Source: an uncultured Chloroflexota bacterium (GTDB lineage: Bacteria > Chloroflexota > Anaerolineae > Anaerolineales > Anaerolineaceae). From it: a DNA stretch of 64,000 nucleotides. Location of the stretch: NCBI GenBank assembly GCA_902786265.1, contig CADACE010000005.1, positions 85,303 through 149,302 on the forward strand. Reading direction: 5' to 3'. Shown in pieces: positions 32,111-40,694 of this stretch. The stretch's first letter is position 1, and each line of letters begins with the position of its first letter. The notes below the pieces were generated by a model, which was given only the letters and a program-made list of their open reading frames with translations, had not been told where the DNA came from and searched no databases. A program made the translations under genes and the position numbers.

Positions 32111-33121
32111 TTAATCCTCATCATCTTCATCGTCGGGACCGTAACCGTCATCCCAATCATCGTCGCTGCCGTATTCGTCAATATCATCTTCAAAACTATG
32201 CGCATTGACGTCATTGGGATCAAGATAAGCCAGATTATCAAAATCATCTTCTTCCGGTTCGGGTTCATACTCATCCTCAGTCGGCATGCCGTACTGGGCA
32301 ATAACCTGTTTGTAGATCCAAATCAGGTTCCGCTTATGAAGATTTTCGGCCAAACCGCCGAGATAAACACGGCTCTTTCCGCAATCTTCAACATGGATTG
32401 ATGAAAGATATTCACCCGGGTTCCGCTTAATGCGGGCTTTTTCCCCGACTTCTTTCAGTTTGTTCAGATAATTGATATTCTCACGCATTGCTTCTTCTAT
32501 TTCACCGCGGAGAATGATGTCACCATGCCCCTGTATGATGTTCTCCAGCCCCAGAGAATCGATCTTGGTGTAAGTATTGAGGGTATCGACATAATTCCCT
32601 TCATAAAGTGCGGGAATCGGCATAAAGGCATCTCCCGCGAAGAGAATGCGGTCCTCTTCCACAAAGACCGAAATTCCATCATCTGTGTGTCCGGGGGTAA
32701 GCATGATAATCAGGTTCTTTTTCCCGACTTTCAGTGTAAGCTCGCCATCATCAAACGTGAGATGAGGCAGAACAATGTGTGAATTTGCAAATGAAGGATT
32801 ATCCTTTTTCGTAGCTTCCAAAGCAGCCACACCGGAAGTCGCAAGGTATTGGGCACATTTGGTGTGGGAAATAATGGTAGCTTCAGGGAAAAAACAATTT
32901 CCCCATGCGTGATCAGCATGGGAATGTGTATCGATCAGATAGCGAACGGGAACTTTTAACTCATTGTCAATAAATTCCCGCATCGCGAGGGTTTCTTCAG
33001 GGAGTGCAAGTGTATCGACAACGATTGCCCATTGAGGCCCGACAATCACACCTGCGGTAACTTGTGCGTAAAGCTCACTTTGAAGCCAATACACATTATC
33101 AGAAATCCGCTCTCTTTGCAT
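32111..33121 (-). CDS. Metallo-beta-lactamase-fold hydrolase with a highly acidic C-terminal tail
   Basis: Residues 1-220 form an MBL domain: DTHSHADHAWGN (HxHxDH), PGHTDDGISVF, FAGDAFMPI and a final GHG. This is followed by about 50 residues of helical region and then a tail of about 55 residues that is mostly Asp/Glu (EDEYEPEPEEDDFDN.. to DDEDDED). The enzyme is a Zn hydrolase of unknown substrate. The tail is unusual: it could bind metal or a basic partner. No signal peptide. 336 residues. Confidence 0.88.
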   Translation of the reverse strand: MQRERISDNVYWLQSELYAQVTAGVIVGPQWAIVVDTLALPEETLAMREFIDNELKVPVRYLIDTHSHADHAWGNCFFPEATIISHTKCAQYLATSGVAALEATKKDNPSFANSHIVLPHLTFDDGELTLKVGKKNLIIMLTPGHTDDGISVFVEEDRILFAGDAFMPIPALYEGNYVDTLNTYTKIDSLGLENIIQGHGDIILRGEIEEAMRENINYLNKLKEVGEKARIKRNPGEYLSSIHVEDCGKSRVYLGGLAENLHKRNLIWIYKQVIAQYGMPTEDEYEPEPEEDDFDNLAYLDPNDVNAHSFEDDIDEYGSDDDWDDGYGPDDEDDED

Positions 33122-33297
33122 TTATTAACTCCGTACTCGCATTCGGCGTATAACCGCTCTCGTAAAAAACATCATATAGGATAGCACAAACGGCGAAAAA
33201 ATGCGAAAAAAAGTGATTGTGAATTACGCGATAAATGATTTTCGTCCCTGTTTAACGAAAAGCTCATGACAATAATCATTACAGGGGACAGAGGAAT

Positions 33298-33320
33298 AAA
33301 AAAAACCGCTGTTTGCGGTT
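33298..33320 (-). terminator. Terminator of the tRNA-Glu pair
   Basis: AACCGC-TGTTT-GCGGTT followed by eight U on the minus strand. Confidence 0.75.
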
Positions 33321-33326
33321 CTTCAG

Positions 33327-33399
33327 CACCTCCAGAGAGATTCGAACTCTCGTTTTAACCTTGAAAGGGTTGCGTCCTGGTCCCCTAGACGATGGAGGC
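33327..33399 (-). tRNA. tRNA-Glu (anticodon TTC), copy 2
   Basis: Acceptor GCCTCCA/TGGAGGT (last pair G-T), anticodon loop CTTTCAA, T-arm GAGAG-TTCGAAT-CTCTC, discriminator G. Identical to the copy at 33439. Confidence 0.95.
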
Positions 33400-33438
33400 T
33401 CATTCTATAATGATTTTCAAATCGCTTCCGCGATTCAG

Positions 33439-33511
33439 CACCTCCAGAGAGATTCGAACTCTCGTTTTAACCTTGAAAGGGTTGCGTCCTGGTCCCCTAG
33501 ACGATGGAGGC
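33439..33511 (-). tRNA. tRNA-Glu (anticodon TTC), copy 1
   Basis: Identical over all 73 bases to the copy at 33327, with 39 bases between them: a tandem duplication transcribed from the promoter at 33532-33560. Confidence 0.95.
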
Positions 33512-33531
33512 TTGTTTCCATAACGGTGAAT

Positions 33532-33560
33532 ATTTTAGCAGAGGAATGATATCCCGTCAA
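33532..33560 (-). promoter_or_regulatory. Promoter of the tRNA-Glu pair
   Basis: TTGACG (33560-33555), 17-bp spacer, TAAAAT (33537-33532) on the minus strand. Confidence 0.8.
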
Positions 33561-33606
33561 GTGATTCGGTAAAATTTGTGATAAGTTTTCAAAAACAGTT
33601 CGCCGA

Positions 33607-34182
33607 TTACCAAATACCCGATTTCAGCTTCTGATTTAATTTACTGTAGATCCGGGCACGGAACCAGGGTTCACTGGACGCACTGATGGCATCTTCCAAT
33701 GTAAACCAGCCTGTTCCGCTGTTCTCATCCGCTTTATATGCCAGATGCTCGGTCTCATCAGCTTCCAGAAGGTATGTCAGGTTCAGGTGGAGATGTGAAG
33801 AAACATACTGTCCTTTTTTTTCATGCCCGTCAACGGTCAGAATTTCCAGGGAATAGATCCGATCGGAAAGCGGACGGACAGTATGGATGCCGGTTTCTTC
33901 CTTTGCCTCACGGATCGCGACCGAAAGCAGATCCGTTTCACCATCCGCGTGGCCGCCTGTCCAGGACCAGGAGTTATAAATATTGTGATAAACCATCAGC
34001 ACCTTTGTCCGCTCCGGATTAACGATCCAGGAAGAAGCAGTCATATGCGCATTACGGTTCTGCCTTGTAAAAATATCCGGGCAGCATTCGATCTGCCGAA
34101 TGATTTCTATTTGATCCGCTGCTTCCTGTTCATTCCAGGGGCTGTAAGATCTTATGACAGACAAAAGCTCATCTCTTGACAT
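33607..34182 (-). CDS. Nudix hydrolase
   Basis: The 191-residue product has a complete Nudix box at about residues 76-98 (G-x5-E-x7-REAKEETG; GGHADGETDLLSVAIREAKE). The helical N-terminus of about 45 residues and the phrase SSWIVNPERTKVLMVYHNIY resemble the YfcD/IDI-like subgroup. It hydrolyses a nucleoside-diphosphate-linked compound; substrate unknown. The ribosome binding site is weak. Confidence 0.9.
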   Translation of the reverse strand: MSRDELLSVIRSYSPWNEQEAADQIEIIRQIECCPDIFTRQNRNAHMTASSWIVNPERTKVLMVYHNIYNSWSWTGGHADGETDLLSVAIREAKEETGIHTVRPLSDRIYSLEILTVDGHEKKGQYVSSHLHLNLTYLLEADETEHLAYKADENSGTGWFTLEDAISASSEPWFRARIYSKLNQKLKSGIW

Positions 34183-34248
34183 AAAAGCACAAAATTCCCG
34201 TCAAAAACAACTTACGCTATACAGAAGCTTCTCTCCTATAGATATTTA

Positions 34249-34323
34249 CGGGGGCTGTCGCTTTATTGGATTGCCTCATTCCAAAAACATAACAAATTCA
34301 GTCCAATAAAGCGACAGTCCCCG
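34249..34323. repeat. 22-bp inverted repeat, REP-like hairpin
   Basis: CGGGGGCTGTCGCTTTATTG..GA (34249-34270) is the reverse complement of 34302-34323 except at one base, with a 31-base loop. The GGGGxCTGTC core recurs in the hairpin at 57940-57966. It lies between the sensor-kinase and Nudix genes. Confidence 0.7.
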
Positions 34324-34348
34324 TCAGCTTCTCTGCAAACAAATCTTC

Positions 34349-35725
34349 TCAGGAAAAGTAGGGAACAGTCAGCGTGAAGATGCTCCCTTTTCCCAGCCGG
34401 CTTTCGATATCCAGCCTGCCTTTATGGATTTTCGCGACGTATTTCACCAGCGCGATGCCCTGCAGACCACTGCCTGCCGCTTCCGCGTAGTTCAGTGCCT
34501 GCATACGCTCCAAATCAAGCGGTGAAATACCTGTCCCGGAGTCTTCCACAGACAAAGACCAGTCATTTTCGTTATAAGCGATCCGCACGCTGATCGGTTT
34601 GCCGTCCATGGGTGTAAAATGGATCGCATTATCCAACAGGTCGAATACCGCCAGTGTCAGCAGCCAGGGATCCCCGACCGCATTGCCCGCTGTTCTGCCT
34701 TTGGTGCCGCTTTCTGTATCCAGTTCAATCTCTATCCGTTTGTTCCGGGCAACAGCAGCCATATCATATATCACCTCTCTGGCGATATCCGTAACGGAAA
34801 CAACTTCAAAGGACATAGCCGCGTTTTCTGTCCGCTGATAATGTTTTGAACCAAATCCGAACAAGGCTTCCAGACGGTTCAGAGGACTTTCGGTTTTATC
34901 AATATAATTCTTTTGAAGGTTGGACAATTCTCCGGATGACTCAAACAAAGCCAGCGTCCCCAAAGCCTTTTGGACCAGCAAATGATAATACTGGATCTCG
35001 TTTTCCCCAAAGCGTATCTCCCTGACGTCTCCGCCCACATGCGGGAAAATATAAATACGGCCGCTCTGTTCATTTGGGAAATCAATTTTTTTCAGAATAA
35101 AATCAAAATCTGAAAAATGCTTTCCCATCTCCTCTTTATTTTCAGCTTCCTGACGCAAAACTGTCAGAAAAGCTTCTTTATCCTTCATACCTTCAAACGA
35201 AGGATTTGAAATCAGCAGCCGGTCCGGATTCACCAGGATCAGGGCAGGGATGTTCAATCGCTCCAGCAGGTCTACATATTGGTTGGCCTGGTACTGAATG
35301 CTGAACTCACTTTCAAGCCACCGCTGCATGACCATTTCAACCCATTCGCAGCAGCCGATAAAGGAATCGGAAATCTTTTCCGTAAACGTATCGGCACGGA
35401 AACAGGCCCAGATAAAGCCGCAGTAACCGAAATGTGAATTCAGCGGGAAGAATATCGCCGACCCTTCCGTAAAAAGAAGGCTGGAAAGCAGCGTAGACTG
35501 TTTTATCGAAGGGATCTGCAGGACCTTCTGTGTCCTCATGATGCCATAAAATCTGGAATCGATAGCTTCAAAGGCATTGTTCGTCCGTCCCAGGCTGTAC
35601 AGACGCAGATCCTCAGTGTCATTTCTTCCGGCATTGCGATTAACAATAACGCGGACCGAAACAGGATCCAAAAAGTCGATCGTATCCAGAATTGTGCGGA
35701 TGTTACTTTCTATATCAGTCCACAT
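34349..35725 (-). CDS. Sensor histidine-kinase-like protein (GAF-like input, HATPase) without a clear H-box
   Basis: The 458-residue cytoplasmic protein has residues 1-150 that look GAF-like, a second sensory region (about 160-260, with ILVNPDRLLISNPSFEG as in a PAS fold), and a helical region where the dimerisation domain should be. The HATPase domain has an N box (FDLLDNAIHF), DSGTGISPLDL and GSGLQGIALVKYVAKIHKG, and ends KGSIFTLTVPYFS. No H-E/D-[LF]-[RK] phosphorylation motif is visible, so it may not autophosphorylate in the usual way. No response regulator is adjacent. It is the last gene of the long minus-strand cluster, four bases after cmk. Confidence 0.75.
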   Translation of the reverse strand: MWTDIESNIRTILDTIDFLDPVSVRVIVNRNAGRNDTEDLRLYSLGRTNNAFEAIDSRFYGIMRTQKVLQIPSIKQSTLLSSLLFTEGSAIFFPLNSHFGYCGFIWACFRADTFTEKISDSFIGCCEWVEMVMQRWLESEFSIQYQANQYVDLLERLNIPALILVNPDRLLISNPSFEGMKDKEAFLTVLRQEAENKEEMGKHFSDFDFILKKIDFPNEQSGRIYIFPHVGGDVREIRFGENEIQYYHLLVQKALGTLALFESSGELSNLQKNYIDKTESPLNRLEALFGFGSKHYQRTENAAMSFEVVSVTDIAREVIYDMAAVARNKRIEIELDTESGTKGRTAGNAVGDPWLLTLAVFDLLDNAIHFTPMDGKPISVRIAYNENDWSLSVEDSGTGISPLDLERMQALNYAEAAGSGLQGIALVKYVAKIHKGRLDIESRLGKGSIFTLTVPYFS

Positions 35726-35729
35726 AAAA

Positions 35730-36404
35730 TCAATCCATCAGCGCAAAGATTTGTTCAGCGACTTCTGCCGCGGTATATTCATCGGTGTGGATAATAACAG
35801 CATCATCCGCGGGACGCAGCGGGGCAACTGTCCGTTCCCTGTCGTTCTTATCCCGCTTGATGATATCAGCGAGAATCATTTCATAAGTTTCTGACTCAAT
35901 GTGTTTAGAAAGGTTTTCCTGATATCTCCGCTTTGCACGGGTTTCAGGAGAAGCTTCGAGATATATTTTCATTTCCGCGTCCGGCATAACGACCGTGCCG
36001 ATATCACGGCCAACCATCACAACACGTCCGCGAAGACCGATTTTGCGCTGCTGCATGGTTAATGCCGCCCGTACCGCAGGATAAGCCGCAACCGTGGAGA
36101 CGATTTTATCCACTTCCGGAAGATGAAGACGATCGGTAATATTCTGCCCGTCCAGCAGAACATTCGTGACACCATTTACCGTATCATTCTCGAGAGCAAT
36201 ATCCATCGATTCCACAACTTCACTTACTTTTTTCTCATCACTTATATCATGCAGCTTCTGATAAGCGCCATAAGCAGCGACCCGGTACATAATTCCGGTA
36301 TCAAAAAACAGGTAACCCAGTTTTTCCGCTACGATCTTACCGACGGTTGTTTTCCCGGAGGCAGCAGTCCCATCCATCGCGATTTGATTTGGTATATTTT
36401 TCAT
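35730..36404 (-). CDS. cmk: Cytidylate kinase
   Basis: The 224-residue product has a P-loop AMDGTAASGKTTVGKI at residues 9-24, FFDTGIMYRVAAY, RGRVVMVGRDIGTVVMPDAE and the LID region RAKRRYQE. It phosphorylates CMP and dCMP. The start overlaps the end of the upstream membrane-protein gene by four bases (ATGA), so it is translated within the glycosyltransferase cluster. Confidence 0.95.
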   Translation of the reverse strand: MKNIPNQIAMDGTAASGKTTVGKIVAEKLGYLFFDTGIMYRVAAYGAYQKLHDISDEKKVSEVVESMDIALENDTVNGVTNVLLDGQNITDRLHLPEVDKIVSTVAAYPAVRAALTMQQRKIGLRGRVVMVGRDIGTVVMPDAEMKIYLEASPETRAKRRYQENLSKHIESETYEMILADIIKRDKNDRERTVAPLRPADDAVIIHTDEYTAAEVAEQIFALMD

Positions 36405-38146
36405 CTCTCTCCATTCTCCTCATTCATAAAAAGTCTTTCCGCCCTTGCCCATAAAGTAACAGGTACGTCCGCAGCGGGCTGTGCGTCGCCGAAAATAAGC
36501 CATTTGCCCCACTCCTGAAAAGTGAAGCTGCGCCAATTCATTGTACCCCGCCAATCCTGCTGCGTACTCACAAATCCAAAATTATCAAAAAGATTGCCGC
36601 TCTGATCCAGAATTAACTCGATACCGGTCAGATCAGCATTGAAATTAGCCGTCGTTCGTATTTCCGGATAATTCCGGAGCAGCCACTCAGCCATGGGATC
36701 ATTCACAATAAAATTCAAACCGAAATTCGGACTTGGAGTGTCTCCATGCTTTGCTATTATTTCATCAAAAAGCTCAAAAAAAGCCTTATTTGTAAAAGTT
36801 GTATAAGCTCCGTTCAAAATATTCGCGGTATTTCCCTGATGCCGGTCCAGCGGATGGTCGCCTGTCCGGTCAAAGCCGCCCGCGTTCCAGATCCCGGTCA
36901 AAAGGCTCCAGGAAAGGATCACGACCGTTCCCGCAAGCATTCCGCAGCGGACCGAGCCGGATTCCACGAAACCAAGCAATATTTTGATGATCAAGCCCAA
37001 AATCACTATGCTGACAACCGTAAGCAGAATGGTTCCCGCATAACGCGTAAGCGGCAGTGTTTGGGTGACATTATTCCAGGTGATCTGAATCAGCTCATTT
37101 CCATTTGTCTGCTTGAACAATTCCACCAACCGGAAATAAAAGAAAGACCACGCGGCACAAATCGCAAAGCCTGACATAAAAAACGGGAAATCGAATGAGA
37201 CCTTCATGCGGTCCGGAATTTCCGAAATTATATTGCAGACATTTATCCACAACAGGATCGATACCCAGGGAAGCATAATGATGCCATGCCACAAGATCAG
37301 GACTGCAGCAGCAAATACAGACAGCAGCAAAGCAGAAATCTCATGACGGCGTATCGCCTGAACGCAGCACAGGAAAAGCGGAACACCGCAATACAAAATC
37401 ACCGCGATCAGTTCAGCTGTCAGGCCCGGATAAACCCATGCAGAACCGGACCTGAAACTGTTGACGATCCCGGCGCCAAATCCGGCAATACCTCCGGGGA
37501 AAATACCGAAGGCAGTACAATACAACACAAAAAACAATGCCGCAAGAAGGATATCACGTTTTTTGAAGCTCCGTGGCCAAATCAACCGTGGTTCTTTTTT
37601 CAGGAGGAAAATTTTCAGAGAAAGACAAACGCCCGCGATCAGAACCACAGGCAAAACCCGCTCTCCGCCGCTCAATGCGATCAGGAAACAGGTCAGGCTG
37701 CCTCTCTTTTTCCCCGACGCTCCCAGGGCTGCAGCGGCGGCGATCATCGCCGCGGAGGGGATCACAGCATCTGCCCGTTTGCTCCAGAATAACAAAACCG
37801 GATCAAGCGCCAGCATAAATGACAGCACACAGGCTTTCCGTGCACCGATCTTTTTTGAGACCATCCAGGGGATCATTGAAAGAAGTATTCCGGAAAGGGC
37901 AGGGAACAGCCTCGCGCTGAACTCTGAACTGCCGAACAATTTGAACAGCAGGGCCGTCGGAAGTTCATAAAGCAGATGCCCGCTGCTGCCGTTTTCAAAC
38001 AGACGCAGCGCAGTCACCGCATTTTCGGCCTCGTTCATTGTCAGAGAAGCACTGCCCAGTCCTGTCAGGCGCAGCATACAGGCCAAAGCAGCAGCCAATA
38101 GTACAGCCGCTGTGATATTCCACTTTGATTCGGACTCTCTCTCCAT
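36401..38146 (-). CDS. GT-C membrane glycosyltransferase-like protein (Agl23/ArnT-like)
   Basis: The 581-residue product has about 10-12 hydrophobic segments. The first luminal loop has the GT-C pattern (GLGSASLTMNEAENAVTALR, E near the acidic catalytic site) followed by YELPTALLFKLFGSSEFSAR and R-LFPALSGILL, as in ArnT/PMT relatives and the Agl23 (TIGR03663) family known from archaea and Chloroflexota. The C-terminal about 130 residues are extracytoplasmic (..NPLDRHQGNTANI..). It probably transfers a sugar from a polyprenyl carrier outside the membrane. Confidence 0.75.
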   Translation of the reverse strand: MERESESKWNITAAVLLAAALACMLRLTGLGSASLTMNEAENAVTALRLFENGSSGHLLYELPTALLFKLFGSSEFSARLFPALSGILLSMIPWMVSKKIGARKACVLSFMLALDPVLLFWSKRADAVIPSAAMIAAAAALGASGKKRGSLTCFLIALSGGERVLPVVLIAGVCLSLKIFLLKKEPRLIWPRSFKKRDILLAALFFVLYCTAFGIFPGGIAGFGAGIVNSFRSGSAWVYPGLTAELIAVILYCGVPLFLCCVQAIRRHEISALLLSVFAAAVLILWHGIIMLPWVSILLWINVCNIISEIPDRMKVSFDFPFFMSGFAICAAWSFFYFRLVELFKQTNGNELIQITWNNVTQTLPLTRYAGTILLTVVSIVILGLIIKILLGFVESGSVRCGMLAGTVVILSWSLLTGIWNAGGFDRTGDHPLDRHQGNTANILNGAYTTFTNKAFFELFDEIIAKHGDTPSPNFGLNFIVNDPMAEWLLRNYPEIRTTANFNADLTGIELILDQSGNLFDNFGFVSTQQDWRGTMNWRSFTFQEWGKWLIFGDAQPAADVPVTLWARAERLFMNEENGER

Positions 38147-38156
38147 TCGCTCCGCC

Positions 38157-40664
38157 TCAATAGACCTGATAGATCGAACAATTACCGGATTCGAAAACCT
38201 TCACCAGATTGCGATCAAATTTCTTATCCTGAATATTATAAGCACTTTTTTCCGCACTGCCGACAAACACATAGCGAATCTTATATGTTTTTATTAATTC
38301 TTCTGCAGATTCCCAGCTGTGCGTCTCATAGATCCGTTTAACATCATCATTTCTGGATCCCATTTCTGCATATCCGCCGCGCCATTGTGATTCATGTCCC
38401 ATAGGCCCCAGAACGGAAGGAAGCCCAACAAAAGTACTGACGATGTTATCCCCTCCGTAACTTGAGCCGACCTTTTCCAGCACCACACCCGGATCCGCGG
38501 ATTCCAGCCACTGCAGTCCCTGCCAGTCATCTTCTCTTGAATTACGCAGAAAATCCGCGCCATTCAGCGTCAGTTCCTGCTTCCGACTCATGCTTTCCCA
38601 TTTCCCGCTGATACAGAAAAACGGATAAATCATAACAACAGCTGTCATTACCGCCATCACAACAGTGCATACTGCCCGGCTGGCGCCCTTCAGCTCTCTG
38701 CTCAGTTCAGAAACCGCATAAGCGGCAGATAAAGCGAACAATATCCATGCCTGATAATAAAACTTAAAAATCGTGTTCATCCTTGTACCGAACAGGTCAC
38801 GGAGGTAGAAGAATTCCGGGAAGATCACCAGCGCGGCGGCAATCAATATCATCAGGGAACAGAACACATCAACGGGATGTGAAGAATCATTTTCATTTCC
38901 GTTTCCGACTCTCGCGATTTGACGTATCACGGTAAAAGCCAGCCCCGCTATCAGGAACAGGATCAGCAGCGTAGGCAATGCAGACGCCCTTCTGCTAAAG
39001 AAACCCGCCATACCGCTCTGCATTGTCGTGATCTGCTGCATGGAAGTAAACGCCTGTGCGGCAGAGCCTAATGTACCCGGAATTTCCCGTGTACGTATCA
39101 CGATCAAGCCAAAATAGACGATACATTCCAGGATCATCAGGACGGCAAAAATAATCAGCGAAGACAACACGCCGAAACGTTTTGATTCCGAGCCGCAGTT
39201 TCTCCCCCGAACAAACTGCCACCAGATGACCGGAATCAGGAAGAAACCAAACATAAGCAGGAACTGGACCGGTCGTGTCACGAAAACTCCGCTGGGAACG
39301 ATCCCGCCTGCCTGGGAAGAGAAACTGACAAAAAACAGACTGTACAATAATATACACGCAGTGCCAAAGGGCAGCGCAGTCTCAAAAAATACGGTAAACG
39401 CTTTTCGGTTCCAGCCAAAATTCCGGATCTGACCTGCTGTAACACACAGGCAGCAGAGACCGAAATAAAACGGGAAATCCCACATATTCAGGAACAGCAG
39501 CGCCCCGATACATAATGCTGTCAGCCAGAAATCTGCCGATCGCAGCCATTGGACCATTGCGGTATCACGCAGCGTGAGATCCGTACGGATCAGACCTTCC
39601 GCGAAATAGATCCGCTCTTCTGTTTGATCCAGGGACTTCATCAGCGCGTTCAGCGCGATCCCCACAGCAAGCAGCACAAACGGGATCGCCAGCACATGCG
39701 GATGCAGATCCCCAAGCTGAAAGGAAAACATCGGAAATTCATCGATCACTTCCTTGACAGAACCCTCCAGCCCGACGTCGCTCACCACACGGGAAGCCCG
39801 CCACCACCAGATCCCGGAGCGTCCGCTCGGATTCCAGGAAGGCATACGGAGAGGTATTTCAGTAAGTTCTTTCAAATCCAGCCATGACCAAAACGCGGAG
39901 GTCCCGTCCTCTTTCCAAAACAGATGCAGTGAATGGAATACTTCCAGCAGACCCTCGAGATTACCTGCGATCAGCACAAATAAAGGTGCCAAAAGCGACC
40001 GCAGCTTCGGTATGAGCGTCCCGGATCCGGAAGGGTGCCGCAGTTCCGACAGGTCAGTCAAAATACCAAAGGCAGAAACAGCCGCCATTCCGAAAACAGC
40101 CGCCAGCATCAGATTGAATCCGACTGCGGGCAATACGCCGGACAACATCACCAGCACTGCTGTCATGATGTAACCAAAATAGTAGTAGGAAATGGAATAA
40201 CCGGAAAGCCATCCGTCATTCGGGGGAAAAGTTCCGGATTTCAAAATGCTGCTGATAAACATCATCTCCATCGGTTTTTCCGTCCCGGAGATTTCCGGAC
40301 CGCCCAGACGGATCGTCACGATCAAAAGGAATGTGAGAAGAAAAACAAGCTCCGAAGCAAGGACATACCATTTTGCCTTCCGGATCCATTCCTTTATTTC
40401 ACTCCATTGACGATATCCGCTGATCCCGGACAAAACGACAGTTCCGCAGATCACAAAGAACAGACTTCCGGGGGTATTTCTCAAAAAACCGAGAGAACCT
40501 GACAGCCAGTACAGAAAGGATATGAGGACCAGGCCCAGGGAACGGGAAAAAACAAAACCCCGCCCCGGCAGTTTTTTCAGAAACCCGAAAACGATCGGAA
40601 ACCCGATGAGCCCGGCTCCGCATAAAACCAAATACCACTTGATAACGTCGATAATCACAGCCAT
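38157..40664 (-). CDS. Chlor_Arch_YYY family membrane protein (DUF2298), copy 2
   Basis: The 835-residue polytopic protein has the eponymous tri-tyrosine in GYSISYYYFGYIM (about residue 155), PEISGTEKPMEMMFISSILK before it, FPMFSFQLGDLHPHVLAIPF (DxHPH) after it, and a C-terminal soluble region (..DWQGLQWLESADPGVVLEKV..). The family occurs mainly in Chloroflexota and archaea and is thought to be a GT-C-type glycosyltransferase. It is a paralogue of the gene immediately upstream, from which it is separated by 30 bases. Confidence 0.88.
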   Translation of the reverse strand: MAVIIDVIKWYLVLCGAGLIGFPIVFGFLKKLPGRGFVFSRSLGLVLISFLYWLSGSLGFLRNTPGSLFFVICGTVVLSGISGYRQWSEIKEWIRKAKWYVLASELVFLLTFLLIVTIRLGGPEISGTEKPMEMMFISSILKSGTFPPNDGWLSGYSISYYYFGYIMTAVLVMLSGVLPAVGFNLMLAAVFGMAAVSAFGILTDLSELRHPSGSGTLIPKLRSLLAPLFVLIAGNLEGLLEVFHSLHLFWKEDGTSAFWSWLDLKELTEIPLRMPSWNPSGRSGIWWWRASRVVSDVGLEGSVKEVIDEFPMFSFQLGDLHPHVLAIPFVLLAVGIALNALMKSLDQTEERIYFAEGLIRTDLTLRDTAMVQWLRSADFWLTALCIGALLFLNMWDFPFYFGLCCLCVTAGQIRNFGWNRKAFTVFFETALPFGTACILLYSLFFVSFSSQAGGIVPSGVFVTRPVQFLLMFGFFLIPVIWWQFVRGRNCGSESKRFGVLSSLIIFAVLMILECIVYFGLIVIRTREIPGTLGSAAQAFTSMQQITTMQSGMAGFFSRRASALPTLLILFLIAGLAFTVIRQIARVGNGNENDSSHPVDVFCSLMILIAAALVIFPEFFYLRDLFGTRMNTIFKFYYQAWILFALSAAYAVSELSRELKGASRAVCTVVMAVMTAVVMIYPFFCISGKWESMSRKQELTLNGADFLRNSREDDWQGLQWLESADPGVVLEKVGSSYGGDNIVSTFVGLPSVLGPMGHESQWRGGYAEMGSRNDDVKRIYETHSWESAEELIKTYKIRYVFVGSAEKSAYNIQDKKFDRNLVKVFESGNCSIYQVY

Positions 40665-40694
40665 TCCTTATTCTTACCGATTAAAGTCGATTCA

